64,000 bases of DNA from Plantactinospora sp039889035. GTDB taxonomy: Bacteria; Actinomycetota; Actinomycetes; Mycobacteriales; Micromonosporaceae. Within the stretch, counting starts at the first letter, position 1. Each line of letters begins with the position of its first letter. Under the pieces are notes generated by a model. That model worked only from the letters and a program-made list of their open reading frames with translations. It searched no databases and was not told the DNA's origin. The DNA is taken from contig JBDQQY010000002.1 of the NCBI GenBank assembly GCA_039889035.1, forward strand, positions 248,001 through 312,000, read 5' to 3'. The position numbers and the translations under genes are program-made. Shown here piece by piece: positions 35,891-48,240 of this stretch.

Positions 35891-37651
35891 ATGCGACCCA
35901 GGCTCGCGGTGGCCGCGACGAGCGCCGCGCTCGTGCTCGCGACCAGTGCGCTGGCCGCCTGCTCGGAGAACACCGGCGAGAACGGTGATTCCGACAACGG
36001 CGGCGGCAAGCAGTTCACCAGCTCGATCGCAACCGACCCGAAGGACTCCCAGGGGCCGGCCGCCGAGGTGCCCGGGGCGCAGTCCGGCGGTGTGCTGAAG
36101 GTGATCCAGGAGGCCGACTTCGAGCACCTGGACCCGCAGCGGAGCTACACCTTCGCCGCCATGTCGATCCAGCAGATGTTCGTGCGTACCCTGACCGTCT
36201 TCAAGGACGACGGCAAGGGGAAAGTGCTGCTCGTCGGCGACCTCGCCACCGATGCCGGCAAGGACGTCAACTCCGACTGCAAGACCTGGGAATACACCCT
36301 CAAGGACGGGGTGAAGTTCGAGGACGGTACGCCGATCAAGGCCGCCGACGTGGCGTACGGGATCGCCCGCTCCTTCGAGGAGAGCATCGACGGCGGGCCG
36401 ACGTACATCCAGGAATGGCTGGCCGACAGCCCGGAGTTCAACGCGACGTACAAGGGGCCGTACACCTCCGGCACCGACACCGTCCCCGGGCTGACCGTCA
36501 AGGACGACAAGACCCTGGTCTTCAACTTCGCCAAGCCGCACTGCGACCTGCCGTTTGCGCTCTCGCTGCCGACCTCGGTGCCGGTGCCGAAGGCCCAGGA
36601 CACCAAGACCGAGTACGACCGCCGGGTCGTCTCCTCCGGACCGTACAAGATCAAGGAATACGTCAAGGACACCCGGTTCGTGCTGGAGCGCAACCCGAAC
36701 TGGGACCCGAAGACCGACCCGCTGCGGCACGCCTACCCGGACAACATCGAGGTGGAGATCGGGCCCGACGACGCCGCCGCCACCGAACGGGCGCTGGCTG
36801 GCCAGGGCGCCGACCAGACGGTGGTCTCCTGGGACGGGGTGCCGCAGGCACTGGTCAACCAGGTGCTCGGCAACAGTTCGCTGGGCGAGCGGGTGCTGCG
36901 CAAGCCGGGCCCGTCGGTCTGGTACCTGAGCATAAACAACGAGCGGATCAAGGACGTGAAGGTGCGCCAAGCCATCGCGTACGCGATCGACAAGCAGGGC
37001 ATCCTCGCTACCCAGGGCGGTGATGCCGCCGGCAAGTTGACCCACACCCTGCTCGCCGACACCACCATCGGGCACACCGACTACCCGAACCCGTACGACG
37101 GCGGGCCGACCGGCAACCCGGAGAAGGCCAAGGAACTGCTAGGCGGGCAGGCACCCAAGCTGGTCTTCATGTCCCGGAACAGTGCCTTCGGCCAGCAGAC
37201 CGCGCCGATCGTCGAGCAGAGCCTGGAGAAGGCGGGCTTCGACGTCACCGTGCAGTATGTCGACCAGCCGGCCCACAACCCGACCGCCCGGACCCGGGGC
37301 AACCCGTACGACATCTACCTGTCGAACTGGGCGGCGGACTGGCCGAGCGCGGTGTCGACCATCCCGGTGCTCTGGGACGGCCGCAAGCTCGGGCCGCAGG
37401 GCAACTCCAACGTGTCGTACTTCAACGCCGACGACGTGAACGCCGAGATCGACCGGGTAAGCAACCTGCCGGCCGGCGAGGCGGGTCCGGAGTGGGCCAA
37501 GCTCGACCAGATGATCACGGAGAAGTACGCCCCGGTCGTGCCGCTCTACCAGGTCAACAGCCTCTTGGTGACCGGGCCGAAGGTGGGCGGCCTGATCGTC
37601 TCCGACCAGTTCGGCATCCCGGTCCTCTACAACAGCCACATCAAGCCTTAG
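35891..37651 (+). CDS. oppA: Peptide ABC transporter substrate-binding lipoprotein
   Basis: The 586-residue protein has a lipoprotein signal peptide ending SALAAC with the acylated Cys at residue 24, then a Ser/Gly/Asn linker and the SBP_bac_5 fold (LKVIQEADFEHLDPQRSYTF, GVKFEDGTPIKAADVAYGI, YDIYLSNWAADWPSA). It captures peptides outside the cell and hands them to OppBC. ATG 35891 follows AGGAGGAATT; the frame is open further upstream but without signal-peptide character. It is the last gene of the operon, followed by a hairpin. Confidence 0.94.
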   Translation: MRPRLAVAATSAALVLATSALAACSENTGENGDSDNGGGKQFTSSIATDPKDSQGPAAEVPGAQSGGVLKVIQEADFEHLDPQRSYTFAAMSIQQMFVRTLTVFKDDGKGKVLLVGDLATDAGKDVNSDCKTWEYTLKDGVKFEDGTPIKAADVAYGIARSFEESIDGGPTYIQEWLADSPEFNATYKGPYTSGTDTVPGLTVKDDKTLVFNFAKPHCDLPFALSLPTSVPVPKAQDTKTEYDRRVVSSGPYKIKEYVKDTRFVLERNPNWDPKTDPLRHAYPDNIEVEIGPDDAAATERALAGQGADQTVVSWDGVPQALVNQVLGNSSLGERVLRKPGPSVWYLSINNERIKDVKVRQAIAYAIDKQGILATQGGDAAGKLTHTLLADTTIGHTDYPNPYDGGPTGNPEKAKELLGGQAPKLVFMSRNSAFGQQTAPIVEQSLEKAGFDVTVQYVDQPAHNPTARTRGNPYDIYLSNWAADWPSAVSTIPVLWDGRKLGPQGNSNVSYFNADDVNAEIDRVSNLPAGEAGPEWAKLDQMITEKYAPVVPLYQVNSLLVTGPKVGGLIVSDQFGIPVLYNSHIKP

Positions 37652-37659
37652 CCGGGTCC

Positions 37660-37703
37660 GTGCAGGGGTCCTCGCCGGTCGCGTCCGGAGAGGGCCCCTA
37701 CAC
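37660..37703. terminator. Hairpin terminator between oppA and the PemK-like gene
   Basis: An imperfect stem of about 13 bp (GTGCAGGGGTCCTC with GAGAGGGCCCCTACAC) starts 9 bases after the oppA stop. It lies between converging genes and has no T-run, so it may act on both strands. Confidence 0.5.
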
Positions 37704-37768
37704 GTCTCGACTCACCGGGCCGACGGCGATTCCGTGGCCGGCAACGCTCGGGAACCGGGGGCGGCGGG

Positions 37769-38257
37769 TCAGCGCCAGCCGTACCCGGTGCGGAGCGCCC
37801 GGCCGACCCGGTCGAAGCGGGCCCGGTCCAGCACCGCGCCCTCCCGCCGGATGCTGTCCTCGCGCATCGTGAGGACCCGGTCGAGCCGGATCCAGCTCGG
37901 CCGGTTGTCCCGGTCCCACTCGCCGGGGCCGAGGGCGAGCCAGTGCCGCTGGCCGTCCCGGTCGCTCTTGCTGGAGAGCATCAACCCGAAGAGGGTCCGG
38001 CTGACCCGCCCGACCACCAGCACCGGGCGGTCCTTGCCCTGGCGCGGATCGTCCTCGTACGACACCCAGGTCCAGACGATCTCGCCCGGGTCGGCCTGCC
38101 CGTCGAGTTCGGGCGCGTAGACCAGCTCCCGACGCTGCAAGGCGGAGACCTGGCGGCGCCGTGCGGGCTGGGCGGGAATGGGGCCGGCGGTGGGAGTGGG
38201 GGCACGCCGGGTCACCCGGCTGACGGTCGCGGTCACGCCCTTCCAGAGATTCGCCAC
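37769..38257 (-). CDS. PemK/MazF-like protein
   Basis: The 162-residue protein has the PemK/MazF core: GEIVWTWVSYEDDPRQGKDRPVLVVGR, LMLSSKSDRDG and WIRLDRVLTMRED. It has a basic N-terminal extension of about 50 residues. In PemK toxins this fold is an mRNA interferase. No small antitoxin gene lies next to it, and such solitary members are widespread in actinobacteria, so it may not work as a toxin. GTG 38257 is the best start. It converges on oppA. Confidence 0.75.
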   Translation of the reverse strand: MANLWKGVTATVSRVTRRAPTPTAGPIPAQPARRRQVSALQRRELVYAPELDGQADPGEIVWTWVSYEDDPRQGKDRPVLVVGRVSRTLFGLMLSSKSDRDGQRHWLALGPGEWDRDNRPSWIRLDRVLTMREDSIRREGAVLDRARFDRVGRALRTGYGWR

Positions 38258-38334
38258 GGCGGAACCCTACCCGTCGCCGGTACCCGCTGACCGCCGGGCT
38301 CTGGGCGGCACGTCAGCGTGGCCGGTCGTAGCGT

Positions 38335-38931
38335 TCAGGCCGGCGGTCTCCAGTTGGGGTCGCGGCCGGCGAAGCCCAACGCCCGGTCGAACGGCGGTGC
38401 GTCGGCCGGCACCGGCACCACCGGCCCGAACAGCCCGTCGCGGCCGGCGGCCTGCTCCGGTCGGGCCGACTCGGCGGTGAACGCCAGCACCGCCTCGGCG
38501 CTGGCCGGATCGCAGTGGAACGACTGCCCGGTGGCCTTGGCCAGATCCCAGCCGTGCAGCACCAACTCGTCCAGCGCGACCACGCCCATGACCTCGGCCG
38601 GCAACGTCACCCCGCCCGCCGTGGTCATCCCGGACCAGGCGTCCGGCTGCCGCCACGCCTCGGCCAGCTCGGTCAGCCGCGCCGGCAGGATGGTGCGCCA
38701 CTGCGGATCGAGGTTGTCGGCGCTGGCCGGTGGCGGCGGCGCGGAGACGCCGGGCCCGTCTCCGCCGGACTTCCGGGCGGCCCAGGTGAAGGCGAGCGAC
38801 AGCCCCATCAGGTGGTCGAGCAGGGCGGCCACCGAGGTGTCCGTGCTCGGCGTCGGATCGGCGAGCTGGTCGTCGGTCACGCCGCCGGCCAGCCGGATCA
38901 CCTCCTGAGCGGCAGGATCCAGGTCGAGCAT
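38335..38931 (-). CDS. TIGR03086-like protein of the DinB/maleylpyruvate isomerase fold
   Basis: The 198-residue protein resembles the TIGR03086 family: start LDLDPAAQEVIRLAGGVTDDQL, the motif SVAALLDHLMGLSLAF with the metal-ligand His, a middle part WRTILPARLTELAEAW, and DELVLHGWDLAKATGQ with the second conserved His-Gly-Trp-Asp. These are mycothiol-associated metal-binding proteins in actinobacteria whose reactions are mostly unknown. ATG 38931 has AGGGAG six bases upstream; the frame is open 22 codons further. Confidence 0.8.
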   Translation of the reverse strand: MLDLDPAAQEVIRLAGGVTDDQLADPTPSTDTSVAALLDHLMGLSLAFTWAARKSGGDGPGVSAPPPPASADNLDPQWRTILPARLTELAEAWRQPDAWSGMTTAGGVTLPAEVMGVVALDELVLHGWDLAKATGQSFHCDPASAEAVLAFTAESARPEQAAGRDGLFGPVVPVPADAPPFDRALGFAGRDPNWRPPA

Positions 38932-39142
38932 CTGCGACTCCCTTCGGGGCTCCTGTGCGGCAGCACGCCCGGACCGACCGGTCCATCGACCGGGCATGCC
39001 GGCCGGGGGACGGATCGGCCGAACCGGCCCGCATCCGACGGGCCGGGCCTGCGCCAGGCCGACCGTCCGGGAGACTACCCACCGGCACCGACAATCCGGG
39101 GCCCGAACCGGCCAGCGCGCGGCGGGCGACGGCGGTGACCGG

Positions 39143-39745
39143 TCAACCGATCCGCAGCACCAGGCTGCGGAGCCAGACCGACCACCGTGGACTGTCGTGT
39201 ACCCGTTCCGGCACGAGATAGCGCTCGTGGTCCACCCGGCGGATCACCTCGTCGCGTACCGGCAGCAGCACGATCTCGACACTGAACGGGCGGATCGACC
39301 GGCCCAGCGACGCCTCGACCTGGCGTACCACCTCGGTGGTGGTCGACGTACCCGGGCCGGGCCGGCCGAACGAGTCGCGTTGCCGGGCGATGTGCCAGTC
39401 ACGCGCCTCCGGCCACCGTTCCGCGACCACCCGGCGCAGTGCCGGCCACGGTGCCAGGCCGAGCGGGTCCGGAGTGTCGTCGGCGGGCTCCAGGTCGGCA
39501 CGCGGTTGCGGACGCTGTCCCGCCGGGTCGACCAGCGAGAGCCACCAGCCGAGCCATTCCGCGCCGGGGACGAAGCCGAGCGGGCTGGCCGGCGCCGGAA
39601 GCTCGTCGAGATCCAGCGGGCCGGGCACCAACCGGTGTGCCGGCACCTCGACGCGCTCGCTCGCCCGGATCCACAACGCGCAGTCGACCAGGTGGTCCCA
39701 CCTGCGGATGCCGATCCGCCAGGAGAGCGGGCCTCGCAGTTCCAC
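39143..39745 (-). CDS. Conserved hypothetical protein
   Basis: The 200-residue protein has no signal or membrane segment. It is rich in Trp and Pro (WRIGIRRWDHLVDCALWIRAS, FVPGAEWLGWWLSL) and has a C-terminal half of mixed strands and helices (SIRPFSVEIVLLPVRDEVIRRVDHERYLVPE). Codon use is normal for the genome. The start is a GTG at 39745 with GGGAGG upstream. I do not recognise the family; it stands between the TIGR03086-like gene and metH on the same strand. Confidence 0.55.
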   Translation of the reverse strand: MELRGPLSWRIGIRRWDHLVDCALWIRASERVEVPAHRLVPGPLDLDELPAPASPLGFVPGAEWLGWWLSLVDPAGQRPQPRADLEPADDTPDPLGLAPWPALRRVVAERWPEARDWHIARQRDSFGRPGPGTSTTTEVVRQVEASLGRSIRPFSVEIVLLPVRDEVIRRVDHERYLVPERVHDSPRWSVWLRSLVLRIG

Positions 39746-39859
39746 CGGCGTCTCCTCCCGTCAGCGGCGCCACTGACCAGGGTAGTGAGCCGAACGGGGG
39801 ATAGGCGAAGGCAAATGGGTGGATGGTCGGTCGGCCGATAGGTGGGAGGCGGTGCTGGA

Positions 39860-43513
<3,654 letters not shown>

Positions 43514-43519
43514 TGGCCA

Positions 43520-43611
43520 CCTCCGTCGTGGAACGGAGGCGCCCTTGGAGAAGATCAATCCTCGGATCGAGCGTGGCGGGCGTCACCGCCCGTTGCAGCG
43601 CCTCTCGACCC
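43520..43611 (-). promoter_or_regulatory. S-adenosylhomocysteine (SAH) riboswitch with anti-Shine-Dalgarno switch
   Basis: On the minus strand the conserved core CGAGAGGCGCTGCAAC is followed by hairpin GGGCG-GTGA-CGCCC (43578-43591), then GCCACGCTCG and AAGGGCGCC, matching the SAH riboswitch in order. P1 pairs 43604-43611 with 43564-43571 (8 bp, one G-T). The pseudoknot pairs GAGGCGC (43598-43604) with GCGCCTC (43536-43542), 7 bp with sequence changed on both sides relative to the family consensus. CCTCCGT (43533-43539) can instead pair with ACGGAGG (43520-43526), which contains the ribosome site of metH. SAH binding would favour the pseudoknot and free that site. Confidence 0.87.
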
Positions 43612-43755
43612 GGGGATCGAGACTACCGGAAAGGACCCGACGAGGCCGAAAGCTTCGCGCACTGTGGGACGGCGGCCACCTGGTGCTCTGCACCCGCTCC
43701 CGGTCCAGCGCCCGGGACGACCGAACGGAACTGCTCCGGGAGGGGGCGGCACGGG

Positions 43756-45000
43756 TCACGGGTCGCCGGTGAGGCGGGCGACCCGGTCGTTCAGGTAGCG
43801 CTGCTGGGCCAACCCGGTCGCCCGGCGGGCCGCCGCCTGGTACGCCTCGCGGGCCGCCGCCCGGTGTCCGGCCAGCTCCAGCAGGTGTGCCCGGACCGCG
43901 TACATCCGGTGGTCGTCGGCGATCCGGTCGTCGGCGGCCAGCCGGTCCAGCAGGTCGAGCCCGGCGCGCGGCCCGGAGGCCATCGCCACCGCCACGGCGT
44001 GGTTGAGCGCCACCACCGGATTGGCGGCGATCCGCAGCAGCACCTCGTAGAGCGCGACGATCTGCGGCCAGTCGGTCGCCTCGGCACTGGGCGCCTCGTC
44101 GTGCAGGGCCGCGATCGCCGCCTGCACCTGGTAGGGCCCGGTCGGCCCCTTCGGCAGCGCCGCGCTGACCAGGGCCACCCCCTCGGCGATCTGCCCGGCG
44201 TCCCACCGGCTCCGGTCCTGCTCCGCCATCGGGATCAGAGCGCCGTCCGGACCGGTACGCGCCGGCCGCCGGGCGTCGGTGAGCAGCATCAGCGCCAGCA
44301 GCCCGGTCACCTCGGCGTCGTCGGGCAGCAGCCGGTGCAGCATCCGGGCCAGCCGGATCGCCTCGGTGGAGAGTTCGGTGCGGTAGAGGGTCGGGCCGGA
44401 GGTGGTGACGTACCCCTCGTTGAAGATCAGGTAGAGCACGTGCAGCACCGCGTCGAGCCGCCCGGCACGCTCGGCGGCCGGCGGCATCCCGAACGGGATG
44501 CCGCTGTCCCTGATCCGCTGTTTGGCCCGGCTGATCCGCCGGGTCATGGTCGACTCCGGCACCAGGAACGCCCGGGCGATCTCCGTGGTGCTCAGGCCGC
44601 CGACCGCCCGCAGGGTCAGCGCGATCTGCGAGGCCGGCGAGATCGCGGGATGGCAGCAGAGGAAGAGGAGTACCAGCGTGTCGTCGGAGTCCGACGGCGC
44701 CCGGTCGGCGGCCGGGGCCAGCCACTGGTCGGGGAGTGCCCAGCGCGCGACCCTGTCCTCCCGACGCTGCCGGGCCTGCTCGGCGCGGAGCAGGTCGGTG
44801 AGCCGGCGGGCCGCGACGGTGATCAGCCAGGCCCGGGGATTCTCCGGGACGCCCTCGCCCGGCCACTGCGTGGCGGCGGCGAGCAGCGCCTCCTGTACCG
44901 CGTCCTCGGCGGTGTCGAAGTGCCCGTACCGGCGGACCAGCGCGCCGAGGACCTGCGGCGTCAGTTGACGCAGCAGGTTCTCGACGTCGTTCACCGGCAC
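43756..45000 (-). CDS. ECF42-type RNA polymerase sigma factor
   Basis: The 414-residue protein has sigma region 2 (YGHFDTAEDAVQEALLAAATQW), region 4 with its HTH (LRAVGGLSTTEIARAFLVPESTMTRRISRAKQRI) and a long C-terminal domain with tetratricopeptide-like character (YEVLLRIAANPVVALNHAVAVAM). This is the ECF42 group, which has no anti-sigma factor and uses its C-terminal domain for control. GTG 45000 is the most likely start. The gene 15 bp upstream encodes a DGPF protein, the standard ECF42 partner. Confidence 0.9.
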   Translation of the reverse strand: MPVNDVENLLRQLTPQVLGALVRRYGHFDTAEDAVQEALLAAATQWPGEGVPENPRAWLITVAARRLTDLLRAEQARQRREDRVARWALPDQWLAPAADRAPSDSDDTLVLLFLCCHPAISPASQIALTLRAVGGLSTTEIARAFLVPESTMTRRISRAKQRIRDSGIPFGMPPAAERAGRLDAVLHVLYLIFNEGYVTTSGPTLYRTELSTEAIRLARMLHRLLPDDAEVTGLLALMLLTDARRPARTGPDGALIPMAEQDRSRWDAGQIAEGVALVSAALPKGPTGPYQVQAAIAALHDEAPSAEATDWPQIVALYEVLLRIAANPVVALNHAVAVAMASGPRAGLDLLDRLAADDRIADDHRMYAVRAHLLELAGHRAAAREAYQAAARRATGLAQQRYLNDRVARLTGDP

Positions 45001-45014
45001 GGCTGGCGACAGCC

Positions 45015-45434
45015 CTACAGATCCTCGATGCCCTCGGCGATCGGCCGGATGTCGACGTACCACTCGTTGGTCAGGGTCGCGTCCTCCGGGTGCGGCGTCT
45101 TCGCCAGCTTCGCCGCGATCTCGGTCGCCCGGTCGAAGCTGTCGCACTCCACGATCGTGTAGCCGGCCAGTACCTCCTGGGTCTCCGGGTACGGCCCGTC
45201 GGTCACCACCGGCACCCCGTCGCGCAGTGAGATCCGCCGGGTGTGCACCGGTGCGGTCAGCCCCCGGGCGTCGACGAACTCGCCCGACTCCACCAGGTCG
45301 TTGTTCCAGGCCGCCATGAACTCGTGCAGCGCCGCCGTGTCCTCCGGCGACCAGGCCGGCGAGCCGCCGCTGTCCTTGCCCGCCATCGCGTCGTAGTCGC
45401 GCTGGGACCCGCTCATCATGATCATGTATTTCAC
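45015..45434 (-). CDS. DGPF/YCII-domain protein, partner of ECF42
   Basis: The 139-residue protein has the YCII/DGPF fold: KYMIMMSGSQ at the start, the motif DGPYPE (DGPF) in GVPVVTDGPYPETQEVLAGYTIVE and the C-terminal DIRPIAEG. ECF42 sigma factors are typically encoded next to such proteins and often transcribe them. GTG 45434 has GGGAG five bases upstream. It is the first gene of a two-gene unit with the sigma factor. Its biochemical role is not established. Confidence 0.9.
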   Translation of the reverse strand: MKYMIMMSGSQRDYDAMAGKDSGGSPAWSPEDTAALHEFMAAWNNDLVESGEFVDARGLTAPVHTRRISLRDGVPVVTDGPYPETQEVLAGYTIVECDSFDRATEIAAKLAKTPHPEDATLTNEWYVDIRPIAEGIEDL

Positions 45435-45532
45435 GGTGACTCCCTCTCCGGTCGGCACCGCGTCGGGTGCCTGCTCGATGGAGACGTCGGGGCCGGCGGA
45501 CGGTTCCGGACATCCGCCCGGGTGGCTTTTCG

Positions 45533-45637
45533 CTACGACGGTCCGCCGCTGCGCAGGCAGCGCCGTCGGTGCGCGGCGGCGAGCGCCGGGAAGGCCGGCT
45601 CGCCGACGGCGTACTCGTAGCTCGAGGGCCGGGTCAT
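45533..45637 (-). pseudogene. Remnant of a truncated-haemoglobin gene
   Basis: A 34-codon frame reads MTRPSSYEYAVGEPAFPALA followed by AAHRRRCL, then goes to unrelated residues and a stop. This resembles the N-terminus of actinobacterial globins of the type YExAGGxxAxxxLAAAHHxRCL. The rest of the globin is not found downstream in any frame. It looks like the 5' end of a deleted gene. The identification rests on about 25 residues and is uncertain. Confidence 0.4.
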
Positions 45638-45826
45638 CGGCGCGATTGTCGCACCTCAGCCCGCCGGAGCACCCGCCCTCGGCCGGGCTGCCCCGCCGGG
45701 CCCGGGGCGCCGCGCTCCAGCACCGCCCGGTGGGAACCCGGGCGCCCGGCCCGGCCGTCTCGGCGGGATGCGCTCACTGATCCGGGTCACCGGTGTCCTG
45801 CCGGAGGACCTGGCCGGAGGCAGCAG

Positions 45827-48175
45827 CTACAGGTGCTGCCGGAGGAAGTGGAGTTCGAGGGCGAGCAGCCGCTCGGCGGTGCCACCGGCGGCCATGTGGG
45901 TGGCGCCGGTCAGCGGGATCACCGAGTGCGGGCGGCCCGCGGCCAGCAGCGCGGCGGAGAGCCGCAGGGTGTGCGCGGCCACCACGTTGTCGTCGGCCAG
46001 CCCGTGCACCAGCAGGATCGGCCGGACCTCGTCGGGGGCGCGTACCGGCTCGGCGGCGAGTTCGAGCAGCGAGTGGTGGGCGTACACCTCGGGGCTGTCG
46101 GACGGTGTCCCGAGATAGCGCTCGGTGTAGGCGGTGTCGTACAGGGTCCAGTCGGTGACCGGTGCGCCGGCGATGGCGCACCGGAACAGGTCGGGCCGGC
46201 GCAGTACCGCCAGCGCGGCCAGCCAGCCCCCGAACGACCAGCCCCGGATCGCCACCCGGCCCAGGTCCAGGTCGGGGTGCTTGCCGGCCAGTGCGGTCAG
46301 CGCGTCCGCCTGGTCCGCCAGGATCACGTCGGCCAGCCGCCGGTGCACCACCTTCTCGAACGACGGCGCCACCCCGGGGGTACCCCGGTTGTCGATGGTG
46401 ACCACGGCGTAACCGGCGTCGGCCCACCACTGCCGCTCCAGCCACGCCGACCGGGCGGCCACCACCTCCTGGTGGCCGGGGCCGCCGTAGACGTCGAGCA
46501 GCACCGGGAGCCGGCGGCCGGCGACGTGGTTGCCGGGATAGAGCACCGCGGCCGGCAGCCGGCGGTCGGTGACCCGTTCCAGCGCGGGCCGGGGCGCGTA
46601 CGGCGGGGTCGCGGCGAGCGAGCGCAGCATGCCCACCTCACGGTCGCCCTGCCACACCGTCCAGGTGCTGCCGGCCACGTCGAGCGAGCGGGACTGCACC
46701 ACGAGTACGTCGCCGCCGACCGTCCCGCTGTGCCAGCCCGGGTCGCCGGTCAGCCGCCGGGCGTCGATCCCGCCGGCCCCGATCGCGGTACGCACCCGGA
46801 ACAGGTGCTGCTGGCTCGGCTCGCCGTCGCTCCCCTCGACCAGCAGGTCGGGGCTGCCGTTGCGGTTCGGCAGCCAGCCGACCACCCGGCGGACGTAGAG
46901 GGACGGCGGGGTGAGCAGGGTGCCGTCGGCGAAGAGGCAGCGGGCGTCGTACCCGTCGTGCGCGAGTTCGCCGCCGACGAGTACCCGGCCGTCGGGCAGG
47001 TGCCGGGGGGTGCCGGCGACCGGGTCGACCCAGCGCGGGTCGGCGAGTTCGGCGTGCACCTGCGTCTCGCCGGTACGCGGGTCCACCGCCAGCACCAGGC
47101 CGTGCTGCTGCAACCGGCGCAGTACGGTGATCAGCGGCCCGGTCTCGGCCCACTCCACCGAGACCAGGTAGGGATAGGTCTCCCGGTCCCAGTGCACGTC
47201 GACCCAGCCGCCGTCCAGGTCGAGCAGGTGCAGGCTCACCTCGGCGTTCGGCCCGCCGGAGCGCGGGTACGCCACCGAGCGCGGCGGGCTGGCCGGGTCA
47301 CCGGGGTCGTGCAGGTGCCAGCGCGGCAGCCGGGACTCGTCGACCCGGGCGGCGAGGATGGACCGCCCGTCCGGCGCCCACCAGTAGCCCCGGAACCGGT
47401 CGAACTCCTCGGCCGCGACGAACTCGGCCAGCCCCCAGGTGACTCCGGCGTCCTCGCCGGCCAGCAGGGTGTCGGTGCCGTCGGAGTCGACCACCCGCAA
47501 CTGCCCGACCCGGGCACCGTCCCCCGCGGCATCGGTGACGTAGGCCAGCCGCTGGCCGGTCGGATCGGGTCGGGGGTCGACCACCGGGCCGGAGACGGCG
47601 ACCTCGACCACGTCGCCGTGCACCAGGTCGGCCCGGAACAGCCGGCCGTCGAGGGTGAAGACCGCGACCCGGGCGGCCGGGTCGGTGGCGTACGAGGCGA
47701 TGCCGGAGGCGCTCAGCCGGAGCCGTTCGCGCAGTGCCCGCTCGGTCGAGTTCGGCGCGCCGGCCAGGTCGGTGCCGACGGCCGGCCCGGCAGCGGCGGC
47801 ACCGGCCGGATGGGCACCGGCGGCGGCCGCCGCCGGGTCGGTGGCGTCGGCGACCGGTCCGACCCCGGTCGGGTCCGTGTCGGCCGCCGGGTCGGCGAGC
47901 AGGTCGGCGGGGTCGGCGACCAGCCGTTCGGTGCCGTCGGCGACGTCCAGCATCCAGAGCGCGTCGACCGGGTCGGTGGGGCCGCCGGAGCGGAGGAAGA
48001 CCACCCGCGAGCCGTCGCTCGCCACCGTCACGGCGCGCGGCGCACCGCGGCTGAACCGGCGGGTACGGGCGGCCAACTCCGGGTAGTCCACATCGTGATC
48101 GTAGAGCCGGGCGGTCGGTGATGTGGCGGAGCCGGCCATCGCCGCCCGGTCGGGTGCCGGTAGCGGGGCGCTCAC
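45827..48175 (-). CDS. S9-family prolyl oligopeptidase / dipeptidyl peptidase IV-like
   Basis: The 782-residue protein has a beta-propeller N-terminal part and a C-terminal alpha/beta-hydrolase with the nucleophile motif GWSFGGW, the catalytic Asp in LLVHGLADDNV and His in GATHMAAGG. These peptidases remove dipeptides or cut peptides after proline. No signal peptide is visible, so it is probably cytoplasmic and could degrade peptides brought in by transporters such as Opp. The start is uncertain: GTG 48175 or ATG 48139. An Ala/Gly-rich insertion follows about residue 85. It is divergent from mshB. Confidence 0.9.
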   Translation of the reverse strand: MSAPLPAPDRAAMAGSATSPTARLYDHDVDYPELAARTRRFSRGAPRAVTVASDGSRVVFLRSGGPTDPVDALWMLDVADGTERLVADPADLLADPAADTDPTGVGPVADATDPAAAAAGAHPAGAAAAGPAVGTDLAGAPNSTERALRERLRLSASGIASYATDPAARVAVFTLDGRLFRADLVHGDVVEVAVSGPVVDPRPDPTGQRLAYVTDAAGDGARVGQLRVVDSDGTDTLLAGEDAGVTWGLAEFVAAEEFDRFRGYWWAPDGRSILAARVDESRLPRWHLHDPGDPASPPRSVAYPRSGGPNAEVSLHLLDLDGGWVDVHWDRETYPYLVSVEWAETGPLITVLRRLQQHGLVLAVDPRTGETQVHAELADPRWVDPVAGTPRHLPDGRVLVGGELAHDGYDARCLFADGTLLTPPSLYVRRVVGWLPNRNGSPDLLVEGSDGEPSQQHLFRVRTAIGAGGIDARRLTGDPGWHSGTVGGDVLVVQSRSLDVAGSTWTVWQGDREVGMLRSLAATPPYAPRPALERVTDRRLPAAVLYPGNHVAGRRLPVLLDVYGGPGHQEVVAARSAWLERQWWADAGYAVVTIDNRGTPGVAPSFEKVVHRRLADVILADQADALTALAGKHPDLDLGRVAIRGWSFGGWLAALAVLRRPDLFRCAIAGAPVTDWTLYDTAYTERYLGTPSDSPEVYAHHSLLELAAEPVRAPDEVRPILLVHGLADDNVVAAHTLRLSAALLAAGRPHSVIPLTGATHMAAGGTAERLLALELHFLRQHL

Positions 48176-48227
48176 TCTCCGGAGGCGGCGACTAACTCCC
48201 TGAGTAGGGTGAACCGGCCCGGCCGCG

Positions 48228-48233
48228 TAGAGT
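48228..48233 (+). promoter_or_regulatory. -10 element for leaderless mshB mRNA
   Basis: TAGAGT lies 7 bases before GTG 48241 and there is no ribosome binding site. This is the spacing of a leaderless transcript, which is frequent in actinobacteria. Confidence 0.5.
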
Positions 48234-48240
48234 TGCCCGG

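Noticed and set aside
37769..38257. PemK-like gene as a complete toxin-antitoxin system
   Set aside because: No antitoxin-sized gene overlaps or flanks it; the neighbours are oppA and a TIGR03086-like gene.
43514..43760. Cobalamin or SAM riboswitch before metH
   Set aside because: The B12-box (GCCACTG) and SAM-IV core are not found, while the SAH core matches throughout.
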